Origin: Oribacterium sp. | GTDB taxonomy: Bacteria; Bacillota_A; Clostridia; Lachnospirales; Lachnospiraceae | Assembly: GCA_017940955.1 (NCBI GenBank) | Contig: JAGAXP010000258.1 | Coordinates: 1 to 64,000 of the forward strand | Direction: 5' to 3' | Length of the DNA stretch: 64,000 nt | In this document: one piece after another, positions 1-8,139 of the stretch | Position numbering within the stretch: position 1 is the first letter of the stretch | How the letters are laid out: each line of letters begins with the position of its first letter | The notes under the pieces: generated by a model | Database searches by the model: none | What the model was told of the DNA's origin: nothing | The model's input: only the letters and a program-made list of their open reading frames with translations | Translations under genes and position numbers: made by a program

Positions 1-15
1 ATATGAGTCCAGAAT

Positions 16-98
16 CTGATTTTCTGCATGAGCTGGGGTGGGACTAAAAAGTAAATCAATAAGTCACGTGAATGGGGTGGGCGAATGCAGAAAAGCAG
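16..98. repeat. Imperfect inverted repeat at window edge
   Basis: Arms of 14 bases at 16-29 and 85-98 are complementary except one position. The spacer carries two copies of TGGGGTGGG (34-42 and 73-81). There is no T-run next to it. It could form a hairpin in the 3' region of a gene left of the window or be a small dispersed repeat; its role is unknown. Confidence 0.4.
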
Positions 99-160
99 AT
101 GGTACTGCATGAATCAAAGGAGTTTAACTGTGAATAGTAACTAACAGTTCAAAAAACATC

Positions 161-189
161 TTGACGAACCTTTCCAGCTTTGCTATTAT
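161..189 (+). promoter_or_regulatory. Promoter of tRNA-Ser
   Basis: TTGACG at 161-166 and TATTAT at 184-189 are separated by 17 bases, close to the housekeeping sigma consensus. The -10 ends 14 bases before the tRNA. Confidence 0.8.
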
Positions 190-203
190 GATGGAGCAAT
201 TTT

Positions 204-288
204 GACGAGGTGTGATAATTGGTAGTCGGCCAGCCTGGAAAGTTGGTGCCCGTTTTACGGGTTGTGAGTTCGAGTCTCATCCTCGTCG
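204..288 (+). tRNA. tRNA-Ser (anticodon GGA)
   Basis: Class II tRNA. The acceptor stem is GACGAGG (204-210) paired with CCTCGTC (281-287), with discriminator G288. The anticodon stem CCAGC/GTTGG (230-234, 242-246) closes a seven-base loop with GGA at 237-239. A long variable arm (GCCCG/CGGGT) follows, then a T arm with TTCGAGT. The long variable arm, anticodon and G73 fit serine. No CCA is encoded. The D stem TGAT/GTCG is weak, with U-G pairs at both ends instead of the usual G10-C25. Confidence 0.88.
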
Positions 289-295
289 CTTAAAG

Positions 296-323
296 AAACC
301 GGTTCAAAAGAACCGGTTTTTTT
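296..323 (+). terminator. Terminator of tRNA-Ser
   Basis: Perfect 10-bp stem AAACCGGTTC (296-305) / GAACCGGTTT (310-319) with an AAAA loop, followed by T residues. It lies 8 bases after the tRNA. Confidence 0.9.
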
Positions 324-462
324 GTTATAATCATTTAAAAATTTGTATAGATAAAAGGCATAAAGAAACATGTTCAAATCCATCGACCCATTTCCGGGTC
401 TCAGACTTTCCATTCATGGTTTTGGGCTAAAGCATTATGCCGTAAAAGCAGGAGAATCTTAC

Positions 463-2340
463 GTGATTATTTTAGTTGATTTTGAAAACACCCATGTATC
501 CGGGCTTGAAGGATACGAGTACCTTGACGACAATGATACTTTGGTAATGTACTACAGTGATGACAACAGTGCCGTAACAAAGGGCATGGTAAATGACCTG
601 AAGAAACGAAACGTTCATGTCAGCCTTGTAAAACTCTTGAAGCAGCACAGTAATGCTCTCGACATGTACATTGCCTCAACCACCGGAATGTTCCTTGAAT
701 CCGGTGAGAAGATCTGCATAGTTTCAAAAGACAAGGGTTATGCAGCTGTACGTGATTTCTGGCACAGCCTGAGAGGAGCAGAGATACTTTTGGGAGAAAC
801 CATCAAGGAATGTCTCCTGAGTTCAGAGAAGAATGATGACGAGCGTATCCGCCTTTGTAAGGAAAGATCCCAGAAAACAAATCTTGTGGATGCATTCGCA
901 ACCATGAATACCATACCCACAAGACCTACCCTCAGTAAGGCAAACCGTAGAAGACGAGGACAGAACATTAACTTTACAGAGGTTACAGAACCTGCTTCCC
1001 TTATTCCGAATCCGCTTATGATGGAAACACCGGCTGACCAGCTTGCCAAACAGATGAAGGATCAGGCCGCAGAACCTGCTCAGGAAAGCAAGTCTTCCGG
1101 GAACAAAAATCCCGATAACAATTCAAATAAAGAAGCTGCCGGAGAATCAGCAGGAGGATCAGATAAAAAAGATCGTGTCAGATCCGAGAAAAACTCAAAG
1201 AATTCAGACAAGACCGGTATTAAGGATGCCTCAGACAAGGCCAACGCTTCAAACTCCGGTGATAACCTGAAAAAAGAATCAGCTCAGGAAAAGCCAAAAG
1301 CTCTGATCAAGTCTGCACCCGAGAAAACGGATATTATACCGAGACCCGAACAGAGAACCGCTCTCGCAAAAACAGAACCGAAATTCGATCCGAACCGTGT
1401 TCAGTTCGTTTATGATCCGGCTTCTCATTCCATGAAGAGGGTGGAAAGCGTTTTTGATAAAAAGGAGCAGGAAACCGAAGCTCAGACCACTGATGTAAAA
1501 GCAGAGGCAAAGGCAACTGCCGGGGATAGCTCAATCCCCCTTGCAGAAACCGCACCGGAGGCCGATGCACCGGTTACCATTGGAGCAACTGATGAGTCCC
1601 CATCTGCTAATGCAAAGTCCGGGAAACCTGATGAAGAAAAAATAACGATTGAAACCACCGATGATACAACCAATGCAATTATGGCATCCGGTGCTGCTAC
1701 CGAAGAAAATACATTTCAGGTTCAGACTGAAGATTCTTCGAAACCCGAGAAGAAGTCCTCCAAAAAATCTTCATCAGCAAAAACAAAAAAGTCCGAGAAC
1801 AAAAAAACCGGCAGAAAAACTTCCAGGAAAACAGAAGCTGAAGCTGCTGTAAAGTCAGAGCCTGCTTCCAATGAAGCCTCAAAGGACTCCGGTGAAAATC
1901 CGGAACCGGCTGCTCCCGTTTTAAAAGATGAAACTGAAAAGAAGGAAAAGAAGCAGCCCGTTAAGAACACTAAAAAGACCGCCGGCAAGTCAAAACCGGC
2001 CAAGAGTAAAACCAGGGAAACAACAGATTCCGCTGCAGCTTCCGAAAAGGAAAAGAGTGACGGAAAAGCAGCCGAAAGCAAAGACTCATCCAACTCTTCA
2101 AAAAACAGATCTTCTTCAAAAAGAGAATCAAAGGAGAAGGAAGTGATTGCGGTTTCCCCTGATATGGAGGCCTTACAGACAGAAGCCCTGACAAAATACG
2201 GTCTTACTGCCAATACACTTCATACCTACTATGTTCGTCTCATGAAAGTCTATGGCAGGGAGCAGGGCCGTGCACTTTATGACATAAGTAAAAAAACTGT
2301 TCAGGAAGACATCAAAAAGAGGAAGGCCAGTAATGGCTAA
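463..2340 (+). CDS. PIN/NYN-like ribonuclease domain protein with long charged tail
   Basis: Predicted 626-residue protein. Residues 1-125 resemble a PIN/NYN-type metal-dependent RNase domain: a hydrophobic strand ending in VDFEN (Asp6), a second acidic site in SNALDMY (Asp67) and VSKDKGY (Asp90). Residues about 190-560 are low-complexity, rich in Lys, Ser, Ala and Glu, and likely disordered. The last 60 residues form a separate helical domain. I chose GTG 463 because GCAGGAG lies 7 bases upstream; ATG 370 has no ribosome site and would add 31 residues that look non-coding. The gene stands alone between two tRNA genes. RNA cleavage is inferred from the fold only; the substrate is unknown. Confidence 0.75.
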   Translation: MIILVDFENTHVSGLEGYEYLDDNDTLVMYYSDDNSAVTKGMVNDLKKRNVHVSLVKLLKQHSNALDMYIASTTGMFLESGEKICIVSKDKGYAAVRDFWHSLRGAEILLGETIKECLLSSEKNDDERIRLCKERSQKTNLVDAFATMNTIPTRPTLSKANRRRRGQNINFTEVTEPASLIPNPLMMETPADQLAKQMKDQAAEPAQESKSSGNKNPDNNSNKEAAGESAGGSDKKDRVRSEKNSKNSDKTGIKDASDKANASNSGDNLKKESAQEKPKALIKSAPEKTDIIPRPEQRTALAKTEPKFDPNRVQFVYDPASHSMKRVESVFDKKEQETEAQTTDVKAEAKATAGDSSIPLAETAPEADAPVTIGATDESPSANAKSGKPDEEKITIETTDDTTNAIMASGAATEENTFQVQTEDSSKPEKKSSKKSSSAKTKKSENKKTGRKTSRKTEAEAAVKSEPASNEASKDSGENPEPAAPVLKDETEKKEKKQPVKNTKKTAGKSKPAKSKTRETTDSAAASEKEKSDGKAAESKDSSNSSKNRSSSKRESKEKEVIAVSPDMEALQTEALTKYGLTANTLHTYYVRLMKVYGREQGRALYDISKKTVQEDIKKRKASNG

Positions 2341-2396
2341 TCACCTGATAAACTATTTGATCTTTAATTAATAAGCTTATTTTTTTATTTTTCCAC

Positions 2397-2425
2397 TTGC
2401 CAAACCTGAATCTCTGTGCTAATAT
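2397..2425 (+). promoter_or_regulatory. Promoter of tRNA-Leu
   Basis: TTGCCA (2397-2402), a 17-base spacer and TAATAT (2420-2425), ending 12 bases before the tRNA. Confidence 0.75.
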
Positions 2426-2437
2426 ACCTTTTGTTGC

Positions 2438-2521
2438 GCGGAGGTGCTGAAATTGGCAGACAGGCAAGACTAAGGATCTTGTGTCCGGTAGGACGTGTGG
2501 GTTCAAGTCCCATCCTCCGCA
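2438..2521 (+). tRNA. tRNA-Leu (anticodon AAG)
   Basis: Class II tRNA. Acceptor GCGGAGG (2438-2444) pairs with CCTCCGC (2514-2520), with discriminator A2521, typical for leucine. The anticodon stem CAAGA/TCTTG (2465-2469, 2477-2481) closes the loop CTAAGGA, giving AAG at 2472-2474. There is a variable arm and a T arm with TTCAAGT. CCA is not encoded. A34 is unusual in bacteria and implies deamination to inosine by TadA. Confidence 0.92.
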
Positions 2522-2528
2522 GATTTAG

Positions 2529-2557
2529 AAAACGGAAGTCAGATGACTTCCGTTTTT
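2529..2557 (+). terminator. Terminator of tRNA-Leu
   Basis: Stem AAAACGGAAGTCA (2529-2541) pairs with TGACTTCCGTTTT (2544-2556) and runs into T residues. Confidence 0.88.
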
Positions 2558-2694
2558 TTCGTTATACGGTAAAATAATATATACATCATAAATTCATCCG
2601 TAATGGGTAAATTCAGGCAGATTCTCGAAGAACCATTCCGGGATCTCTTTTCAGAGCAGTCCTGTAACCCGATAACGCAAAGGGAGAAACCATC

Positions 2695-3483
2695 ATGAAT
2701 GTTGCAATCATTACCGGTGCCAGTTCCGGCATGGGACACCGCATGGCAATAGAAATAAGAAACCAGATACCAAACGTTCAGGAATACTGGCTTTTCGGCC
2801 GCCGTAAGAACAGGCTTAAGGCTTTAAAAAAGACTCTTCGTAAGCCCTGCCGGCTTTTTGACGAGGACCTCACAAGCAGTGACTTTCTTTCAAAATATAA
2901 ACGGCTTTTATCTGATGAAAAGCCCAATATCGTATTTCTTGTCAATGCCGCCGGCTTCGGCAAGATCGGAAATATCCGTGATCTAAGCCTCAAGGATCAG
3001 CTTTCCATGATCGACCTCAATGTCCGTGCTCTTACAGGCATCTGCAAGCTGAGCCTCCCTTTTATGTCGGAGAATTCCAGAATCATAAACTTTGCCTCCA
3101 GCGCCGCCTTTCTCCCTCAGCCTGCATTTGCAGTGTACGCTGCCGGAAAAAGCTATGTGCTCAGTTTCTCAAGAAGTCTTAATGAAGAACTAAGGGGCAC
3201 AGGCTGTCATGTAACTGCCGTTTGTCCGGGTCCCGTAAAAACTGAATTTTTCGATATTGCCGAAACCACCGGAAAAATTCCGTTTTATAAGTATATATTC
3301 ATGGCAGACCCGAAAAAAGTTTGCAGGAAAGCCCTTATTGACAGCATAAACAAAGCAGATATTTCAGTCTATGGTATGGGCATGAAGCTGGTCATGATCC
3401 TTTCCAAGATCACACCGGTGCCACTCATACTTCTGGCCCTAAGGGTTATGAATTTTCTCGCCAAAGCAAAAAAGAAGCATTAG
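2695..3483 (+). CDS. Short-chain dehydrogenase/reductase (SDR)
   Basis: A 262-residue NAD(P)-dependent oxidoreductase of the classical SDR family. The dinucleotide motif TGASSGMG is at residues 7-14, VNAAGFG supplies the NNAG-type strand, and the catalytic pair is Tyr148/Lys152 (YAAGK) with a serine-rich strand (FASSAA) before it. PGPVKTEF after the active site is also typical. The C-terminus (about 230-255) is hydrophobic and may touch the membrane. GGGAG lies 8 bases before the ATG. The substrate cannot be told; the gene is monocistronic-looking and separated from its neighbours. Confidence 0.85.
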   Translation: MNVAIITGASSGMGHRMAIEIRNQIPNVQEYWLFGRRKNRLKALKKTLRKPCRLFDEDLTSSDFLSKYKRLLSDEKPNIVFLVNAAGFGKIGNIRDLSLKDQLSMIDLNVRALTGICKLSLPFMSENSRIINFASSAAFLPQPAFAVYAAGKSYVLSFSRSLNEELRGTGCHVTAVCPGPVKTEFFDIAETTGKIPFYKYIFMADPKKVCRKALIDSINKADISVYGMGMKLVMILSKITPVPLILLALRVMNFLAKAKKKH

Positions 3484-3569
3484 CTGCTTATTTTTAATGT
3501 CTCCGCCTCTAAAAATCAGAGCTAATCACCTATGCAGATGCCGAACATATACATCATAAGGAGTTATCC

Positions 3570-4718
3570 TTGAAAGAATTACATATATCCCTAAACGAAT
3601 CCGGACAGCGTCTCGATAAGCTTTTACATAAATATCTGTCCAAGGCAAATACCGGCTTCATATACAAGATGCTGAGAAAAAAGAATATCGTTTTAAATGA
3701 CAAAAAAGCTGAAGGAAAAGAAATCCTGAAGGAGGGGGACTCTGTAAAGATCTATTTTTCAGATGAAACCCTGGCTCTTATGACCGGAGGAAAGCAGGGC
3801 ACCTATGAAGCCGGAAACCGGAAAGCAGGTATCCGGGAAAAGTCTGAATCCGGAACCCGGGAAGAAGAACCCAGGGGAAAGTACGAAGCCGGAAACCGGG
3901 AGGCAAGACTCCAAAGAAAGTCTGTCTCCAAAAAGGAGGTCAAAAACACTGCTTCCAAAAAAGAATTCCTTGAATTCTCCAAGGCAACAGGCTCTCAGCT
4001 TGATATTCTGAAAAAACGTATAGTATATGAGGATATGCATCTCCTGGTCATCGATAAACCCCCAGGCTGGATAAGTCAAAGTGATAATTCCGGCGCCCGG
4101 TCTGTCAATGAGATCTGCCTTATGTATCTTATGGATAAAGGTGAGCTTACCGAAAAGCAGCTTGAGACCTTTAAACCGGGCATCGCCAATCGTCTCGACA
4201 GAAACACCTCCGGACTTATTCTTTTCGGAAAAACCCTGCCGGCACTCCAAAGTCTTTCGGAGCTTCTGAGAAAACGTACGGCAGAAAAATATTATCTTGC
4301 CATTGTGAACGGGAGGCTGGAGGAACCCAAAACCATAAAGGGTTATCTCTCAAAAAATGAAAAGCTCAACAAGGTCACCATAAGGAGAGAGCCTTTTGAT
4401 GGTTCGTCAGAGATAAACACAGCCTATGAACCCCTGAAGGTTTTAGACAGTTACACGGTTTTAAAGGTTCACCTTATAACCGGGAAACCCCACCAGATCC
4501 GTGCGCATCTTTCCTCCATAGGACATTGCATAATCGGAGATCCGAAATACGGTGACCCGAAGGTGAATAGTTTCTACAAAAAGAAGCTTTCTTTGGATCA
4601 TCAGCTGCTGCATTCATGGCAGCTGGCATTTCCCGGGAATCTCAGCGGCGTTCTGGAACCCCTGGCCGGCAAAACCCTGACGGCTGACCCGCCTGCAGAA
4701 TTTAAATCATTTTTGTAA
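3570..4718 (+). CDS. RluA-family RNA pseudouridine synthase
   Basis: 382 residues. An S4-like RNA-binding domain (about 1-75) is followed by a catalytic RluA domain (about 150-370). The catalytic Asp210 lies in NRLDRNTSG and KPHQIRAHL is the conserved late motif. It converts uridine to pseudouridine in rRNA or tRNA; which site (RluC/RluD type) is not decidable. The start is TTG 3570, with AAGGAG six bases upstream. Between the domains (about 75-140) is a charged linker with the duplicated peptide YEAGNR-K/E-A, encoded by a near-identical 24-base direct repeat. Confidence 0.88.
   Translation: MKELHISLNESGQRLDKLLHKYLSKANTGFIYKMLRKKNIVLNDKKAEGKEILKEGDSVKIYFSDETLALMTGGKQGTYEAGNRKAGIREKSESGTREEEPRGKYEAGNREARLQRKSVSKKEVKNTASKKEFLEFSKATGSQLDILKKRIVYEDMHLLVIDKPPGWISQSDNSGARSVNEICLMYLMDKGELTEKQLETFKPGIANRLDRNTSGLILFGKTLPALQSLSELLRKRTAEKYYLAIVNGRLEEPKTIKGYLSKNEKLNKVTIRREPFDGSSEINTAYEPLKVLDSYTVLKVHLITGKPHQIRAHLSSIGHCIIGDPKYGDPKVNSFYKKKLSLDHQLLHSWQLAFPGNLSGVLEPLAGKTLTADPPAEFKSFL
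3804..3905 (+). repeat. In-frame direct repeat inside pseudouridine synthase linker
   Basis: Copies at 3804-3827 and 3882-3905 differ at three positions and lie 78 bases (26 codons) apart. Both encode YEAGNR(K/E)A. The stretch between is GGAACCCGGG-like and purine-rich. It falls in the interdomain linker and so probably tolerates expansion. Confidence 0.7.
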
Positions 4719-4790
4719 AGTCCTGACACAAAACATATAGTCTTCAAGTGGCATGATCAATTCCGCATATGTTTTGTATAAGGACTTTTC
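4717..4790 (+). terminator. Long hairpin, likely terminator after the RluA-type gene
   Basis: AAGTCCT (4718-4724) pairs with AGGACTT (4781-4787), and inside it ACAAAACATAT (4728-4738) pairs with ATATGTTTTGT (4767-4777). TTTTC follows. It begins at the stop codon of the pseudouridine synthase gene. Confidence 0.65.
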
Positions 4791-4874
4791 TAGTCTGTTT
4801 TCAGACCTTACGCTTTTTGCGATTATGTGCTATTTTCTTTTTGGTTATAAACACATCCCTCGGAAAGAGGTTAA

Positions 4875-6575
4875 ATGTTAGCAAAAATCAACAGTGCCGG
4901 TTTGTCCGGCATGGATGGCTTTCTTGTTTCTGTCGAAGTGGACGAAAGCGACGGCCTTCCTAAATCCATAATCGTCGGCAATGTTTCCGCCTCGGTGAGA
5001 GAGGCTCTGGACCGCTGTCAGGTAGCCCTCAGAAATGCCGGTATAAATGTCCCACCCAAAAGACTTACCATAAATCTCGCACCGGCAGACCGGCGAAAGG
5101 ACGGAACCCATTTTGATCTGGCCATAGCCACCGGCATTCTTAAATCAATCTTTCTGGATAATGATTTCTCCCTGGAGGATTATGGCTTTGTGGGAGAGCT
5201 GGGTCTCGACGGAAGGATACGACATGTGAACGGAATCCTGCCTATTGTTACAGAAATGAAAAAGGCCGGATTAAAAGGTGCAGTTGTCCCTAAGACCGAT
5301 GTCCAGGAGGCACTGGTAGTCTCAGGGATGGATATCCTTGGTGTGGAGGACCTCATCGATCTCTGCACCATCATCGCAAGCAGAGAAAGCTTTTCCGGTC
5401 ATCCCAGGGAAACACCCATGATACAAAAATCCGAAGAATCATATGATGTGGATTTTTCAGACATTCACGGTCAGTCCTTCTCGGTAAGAGCAGCACTTAT
5501 CGCCGCTTCAGGCGGGCACAACCTGCTTCTTTCCGGTGTTGCCGGCTCCGGTAAAACCATGATAGCGAGAAGAATCCCAACCATACTCCCCGGACTCACA
5601 AGAGAAGAAAATATCGAAATCACCAAAGTCTATTCCATTGCGGGACTCCTTCCCGAAGGCTCAGCTCTTATGAACCGCCGTCCCTTCAGAACCCCTCATC
5701 ACACCATAACCACGCCATCTCTCGTTGGCGGATCCTCGCCCTCAGGTGTTGTGCCCGGGGAGATAGCATTGGCATCAAAGGGCGTTCTTTTTCTGGACGA
5801 ACTTCCTCTTTTTTCAAAATCTTCCATAGAAGCCCTGAGGCAGCCTCTGGAAGAAAAAAAGGTGGTCATCAATCGTCTGAACGGCAGCTTTCTGTATCCC
5901 GCAGACTGTATGCTGGTGGCAGCCATGAATCCGTGTCCTTGCGGTTATTACCCGGACAGAAACAAATGCCACTGCACCGAAAGCCAGATCCGTCACTATC
6001 AGAGAGGCATATCCAAACCCATTCTGGAACGGATCGATCTGTGCGTTGAAGCATCCCCTGTAAGCTTCGAGGAAGCCACCAGCAGTAAAGCCTCTGTAAG
6101 CTCTGCGGAGCTCCGGAATAAGGTTCAGAAAGCCCGCGCTATCCAAAAAATACGTTTTGAAAACTGTAGTCATCTGCATGTTAACGCTGACATGGGCGCA
6201 AAGGATATTGAAAAATTCTGCCCGCTGAATCAGAAAAGCAAAAGCTTCATAGGAAAGATATTTGAACTTAAATCCCTGTCCATGAGAACCTACCACAAAG
6301 TTCTGAAGGTGGCAAGAACCATAGCAGATCTTGAGGGAGCTGAGGACATAAGCATTAGCCACCTTAGCGAAGCTGTAAGCTACAGAGGACTGGAGGATCA
6401 CTTGTATGGTGCAGTAGAAACAGGAGTACTGTCTTCAGGTTTTTCGGGAACCTACGGAAAAGTCTTTACTAAGGTGACCGTAAGAAACACCCAAAAAACC
6501 GATTCAAAAGTCAGGCAGAATAAGCGATCTGTTTCCGGGATCACAGATTTATCGGAAGAGAGGTGCAGTCTATGA
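4875..6575 (+). CDS. comM: YifB/ComM-family Mg-chelatase-like AAA+ ATPase
   Basis: 566 residues, normal for the family. An N-terminal ChlI-like fold (1-170) is followed by an AAA+ module with Walker A GVAGSGKT (221-228) and Walker B LFLDELPLF, then a C-terminal Mg-chelatase domain with the CPCGYYPD and CHCT cysteine cluster. ComM proteins are branch-migration helicases used when imported DNA is integrated during natural transformation. It overlaps dprA by four bases (ATGA), which supports a DNA-uptake role. AAAGAGG lies four bases before the ATG. Confidence 0.9.
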   Translation: MLAKINSAGLSGMDGFLVSVEVDESDGLPKSIIVGNVSASVREALDRCQVALRNAGINVPPKRLTINLAPADRRKDGTHFDLAIATGILKSIFLDNDFSLEDYGFVGELGLDGRIRHVNGILPIVTEMKKAGLKGAVVPKTDVQEALVVSGMDILGVEDLIDLCTIIASRESFSGHPRETPMIQKSEESYDVDFSDIHGQSFSVRAALIAASGGHNLLLSGVAGSGKTMIARRIPTILPGLTREENIEITKVYSIAGLLPEGSALMNRRPFRTPHHTITTPSLVGGSSPSGVVPGEIALASKGVLFLDELPLFSKSSIEALRQPLEEKKVVINRLNGSFLYPADCMLVAAMNPCPCGYYPDRNKCHCTESQIRHYQRGISKPILERIDLCVEASPVSFEEATSSKASVSSAELRNKVQKARAIQKIRFENCSHLHVNADMGAKDIEKFCPLNQKSKSFIGKIFELKSLSMRTYHKVLKVARTIADLEGAEDISISHLSEAVSYRGLEDHLYGAVETGVLSSGFSGTYGKVFTKVTVRNTQKTDSKVRQNKRSVSGITDLSEERCSL

Positions 6576-7471
6576 CAGCCCGGGACATTAATTTCAAAAA
6601 CGAGATACGGGAGCTGACACCCCTGGACAGAGAATACCCTGAACGTTTACGCATGATACCAAATCCTCCCTCAACTCTTTATGTAAAAGGCAAACTGCCT
6701 CCCGATGACCAGCCGACAGTTGCCATCATCGGTTCCAGAACAGCAACGGAATACGGACTTGATGTAGCGAGAACCTTTGGCAGAGTACTGGCATCCCGGG
6801 GTGTAGGCATCGTCAGCGGCATGGCTCTGGGAGCCGACAGTGCAGGACAGTGGGGCGCCCTTGACGGAAAAGGCAGTACATATGCAGTTCTCGGAAGCGG
6901 CATAAACATCTGTTATCCTGCAAGAAACTACAGGCTTTATGATGAAATACTGAAAAACGACGGAGGGATAATGTCGGAAGTCCCTTTGGACTCACCGCCT
7001 CTTCCAAAACAATTCGCCTCCAGAAACAGGATCATCTCGGCACTATCCGATATCGTGGTAGTAATAGAAGCGAGAGAACGCTCCGGCACCTCCATTACCG
7101 TCAACAACGCTCTCGAACAGGGTAAACAAATCTTCGCCCTTCCCGGGCGCATCACCGACCCCCTTTCAAAAGGCTGCCTCCAACTCATAAAAGAAGGTGC
7201 CGAAATCCTGACCTCCCCCGAAGACATCCTTGAATACCTCCACCTGAAAACCCAAGGTGAGCAGCTTATCCTTGAAAAAGACACCTCTGTCCTTAACCCA
7301 AAGCAAAAGGCCGTCTACAACATCCTGGAAACCGACGCCACCCACCTCGACACCCTCGTCCCCAAAAGCAACCTGCCCGTCCCGGAGCTAACCGCCATCT
7401 TACTCGAGTTGGAGATTCTAGGTTTTTCCGAATGCACCAAAACAGGATTCTATAGAAGAAAACTTTTGTAA
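6572..7471 (+). CDS. dprA: DNA-processing protein DprA
   Basis: 299 residues with the Rossmann-like DprA core (about 60-265): VAIIGSRTATEYG, SGMALGADSAGQ, LGSGINICYP and the FASRNRIISALSD stretch. A C-terminal winged-helix-like domain follows. DprA protects incoming single-stranded DNA and loads RecA. I chose ATG 6572, which shares ATGA with the comM stop and has AGAGG eight bases upstream; GTG 6563 would add three residues. From about 7080 to 7440 the codons become markedly C-ending, unlike the first half. Confidence 0.93.
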   Translation: MTARDINFKNEIRELTPLDREYPERLRMIPNPPSTLYVKGKLPPDDQPTVAIIGSRTATEYGLDVARTFGRVLASRGVGIVSGMALGADSAGQWGALDGKGSTYAVLGSGINICYPARNYRLYDEILKNDGGIMSEVPLDSPPLPKQFASRNRIISALSDIVVVIEARERSGTSITVNNALEQGKQIFALPGRITDPLSKGCLQLIKEGAEILTSPEDILEYLHLKTQGEQLILEKDTSVLNPKQKAVYNILETDATHLDTLVPKSNLPVPELTAILLELEILGFSECTKTGFYRRKLL

Positions 7472-7511
7472 CTCCCAAGGCACATTCTACAACACAATAC
7501 ATTTTATAATG

Positions 7512-7559
7512 ACTATCAGCATCAATCACACACTTGTGTGCTGATTTAATGCTGATAGT
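7512..7559. terminator. Palindromic hairpin behind dprA
   Basis: ACTATCAGCAT (7512-7522) pairs with ATGCTGATAGT (7549-7559), and CACACA/TGTGTG forms the apex. There is no good T-run, so it may be a 3'-end hairpin or an operator-like palindrome. TATAAT lies just before it at 7505-7510, but I see no -35. Confidence 0.5.
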
Positions 7560-7596
7560 ATTAGTTATATCAGATGCTTTTGCGCCCTATGTAAAC

Positions 7597-7757
7597 GGAG
7601 GAAAATCCAAGGGATGTGCGGCTAGGCTTGCGGCTTGAAAGAACATCGAAAGCAAAAATCCGTTCAGAACGAACGCGTAAGCGTCCGAGCTGAACGGATT
7701 TTTGGTTGAGATGTACTTTCAACGCCGTGGGCCGTCGCGCATCCCTTGGATTTTCCG
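7597..7757. repeat. Long nested palindrome (third element, divergent)
   Basis: Three coaxial arms: GGAAAATCCAAGGGATG (7600-7616) pairs perfectly with 7740-7756; TTGAAAGAACATC (from 7635) pairs 12/13 with the segment around 7710-7722; CAAAAATCCGTTCAG (7653-7667) pairs perfectly with 7690-7704. No coding potential. The architecture resembles the elements at 39.1 and 46.0 kb, but the sequence does not obviously match. The inner hairpin ends in TTTTT and could terminate transcription. Confidence 0.75.
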
Positions 7758-7785
7758 TACCATTTCACAATGAATAGAAAAATCA

Positions 7786-7814
7786 TTGACAAGACTCCCC
7801 CCACGCAATAGAAT
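7786..7814 (+). promoter_or_regulatory. Promoter of the thrS T-box leader
   Basis: TTGACA (7786-7791), a 17-base spacer and TAGAAT (7809-7814). Confidence 0.85.
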
Positions 7815-7839
7815 AGTGCCGTCTTTAAATTTAACTTCC

Positions 7840-8095
7840 GAACCGGAAGTGCCTTAAATCGTTGACGAGGACAGTAACTTTTTCAGCCTGCTTCAGAGAG
7901 GAGCCGTTTGGTGCGAGGCTTCGCAGAAGAAAATGCGAAAACCACCTCCGAGAGGTCTTTAATCAGACCCGTTGATCACGTTATAATCAAAAAAGTGGTT
8001 GCTGCATTATGCAGCAGCAATTTGGGTGGAACCGCGAACTTATCGTCCCAATCCGTGATCGTAGTCATGGGTTGGGGCGTTTCATTATACAAAAA
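7840..8095 (+). promoter_or_regulatory. T-box riboswitch controlling thrS
   Basis: The leader shows T-box landmarks: GTTGACGAGGACAGTAAC at the base of stem I, a stem III GGTCT/AGACC hairpin near 7953-7969, and the canonical T-box core TGGGTGGAACCGCG at 8022-8035. A GC-rich terminator, CGTCCCAA paired with TTGGGGCG and then TTTC, follows at about 8045-8090. The likely specifier is ACC at 7941-7943 (threonine) followed by A. Uncharged tRNA-Thr should bind the leader and favour the antiterminator, switching thrS on in threonine shortage. The specifier assignment is inference. Confidence 0.92.
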
Positions 8096-8139
8096 GCTTC
8101 CCCAAAGGGCTTTTAAATCTTTCAAAAGGGAGAACCAAT

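Noticed and set aside
117..144. Mini-ORF GTG-AAT-AGT-AAC-TAA with AAAGGAG before it
   Set aside because: Four codons only and upstream of the tRNA promoter; no evidence of use.
212..430. Open frame across the tRNA-Ser gene
   Set aside because: It reads through the tRNA and its terminator; no ribosome site.
1722..2213. Antisense 163-codon frame opposite the nuclease tail
   Set aside because: A by-product of the Lys/Ser/Glu-rich codons on the other strand; low complexity.
3484..3569. Leader-repeat copy before the RluA-type gene
   Set aside because: Only short similarity (CTAATCACCTATGCAGATG) that does not follow the rnc/ftsY alignment.
5814..6401. Antisense 195-codon frame in comM
   Set aside because: Fully inside a conserved gene; no start signals or family match.
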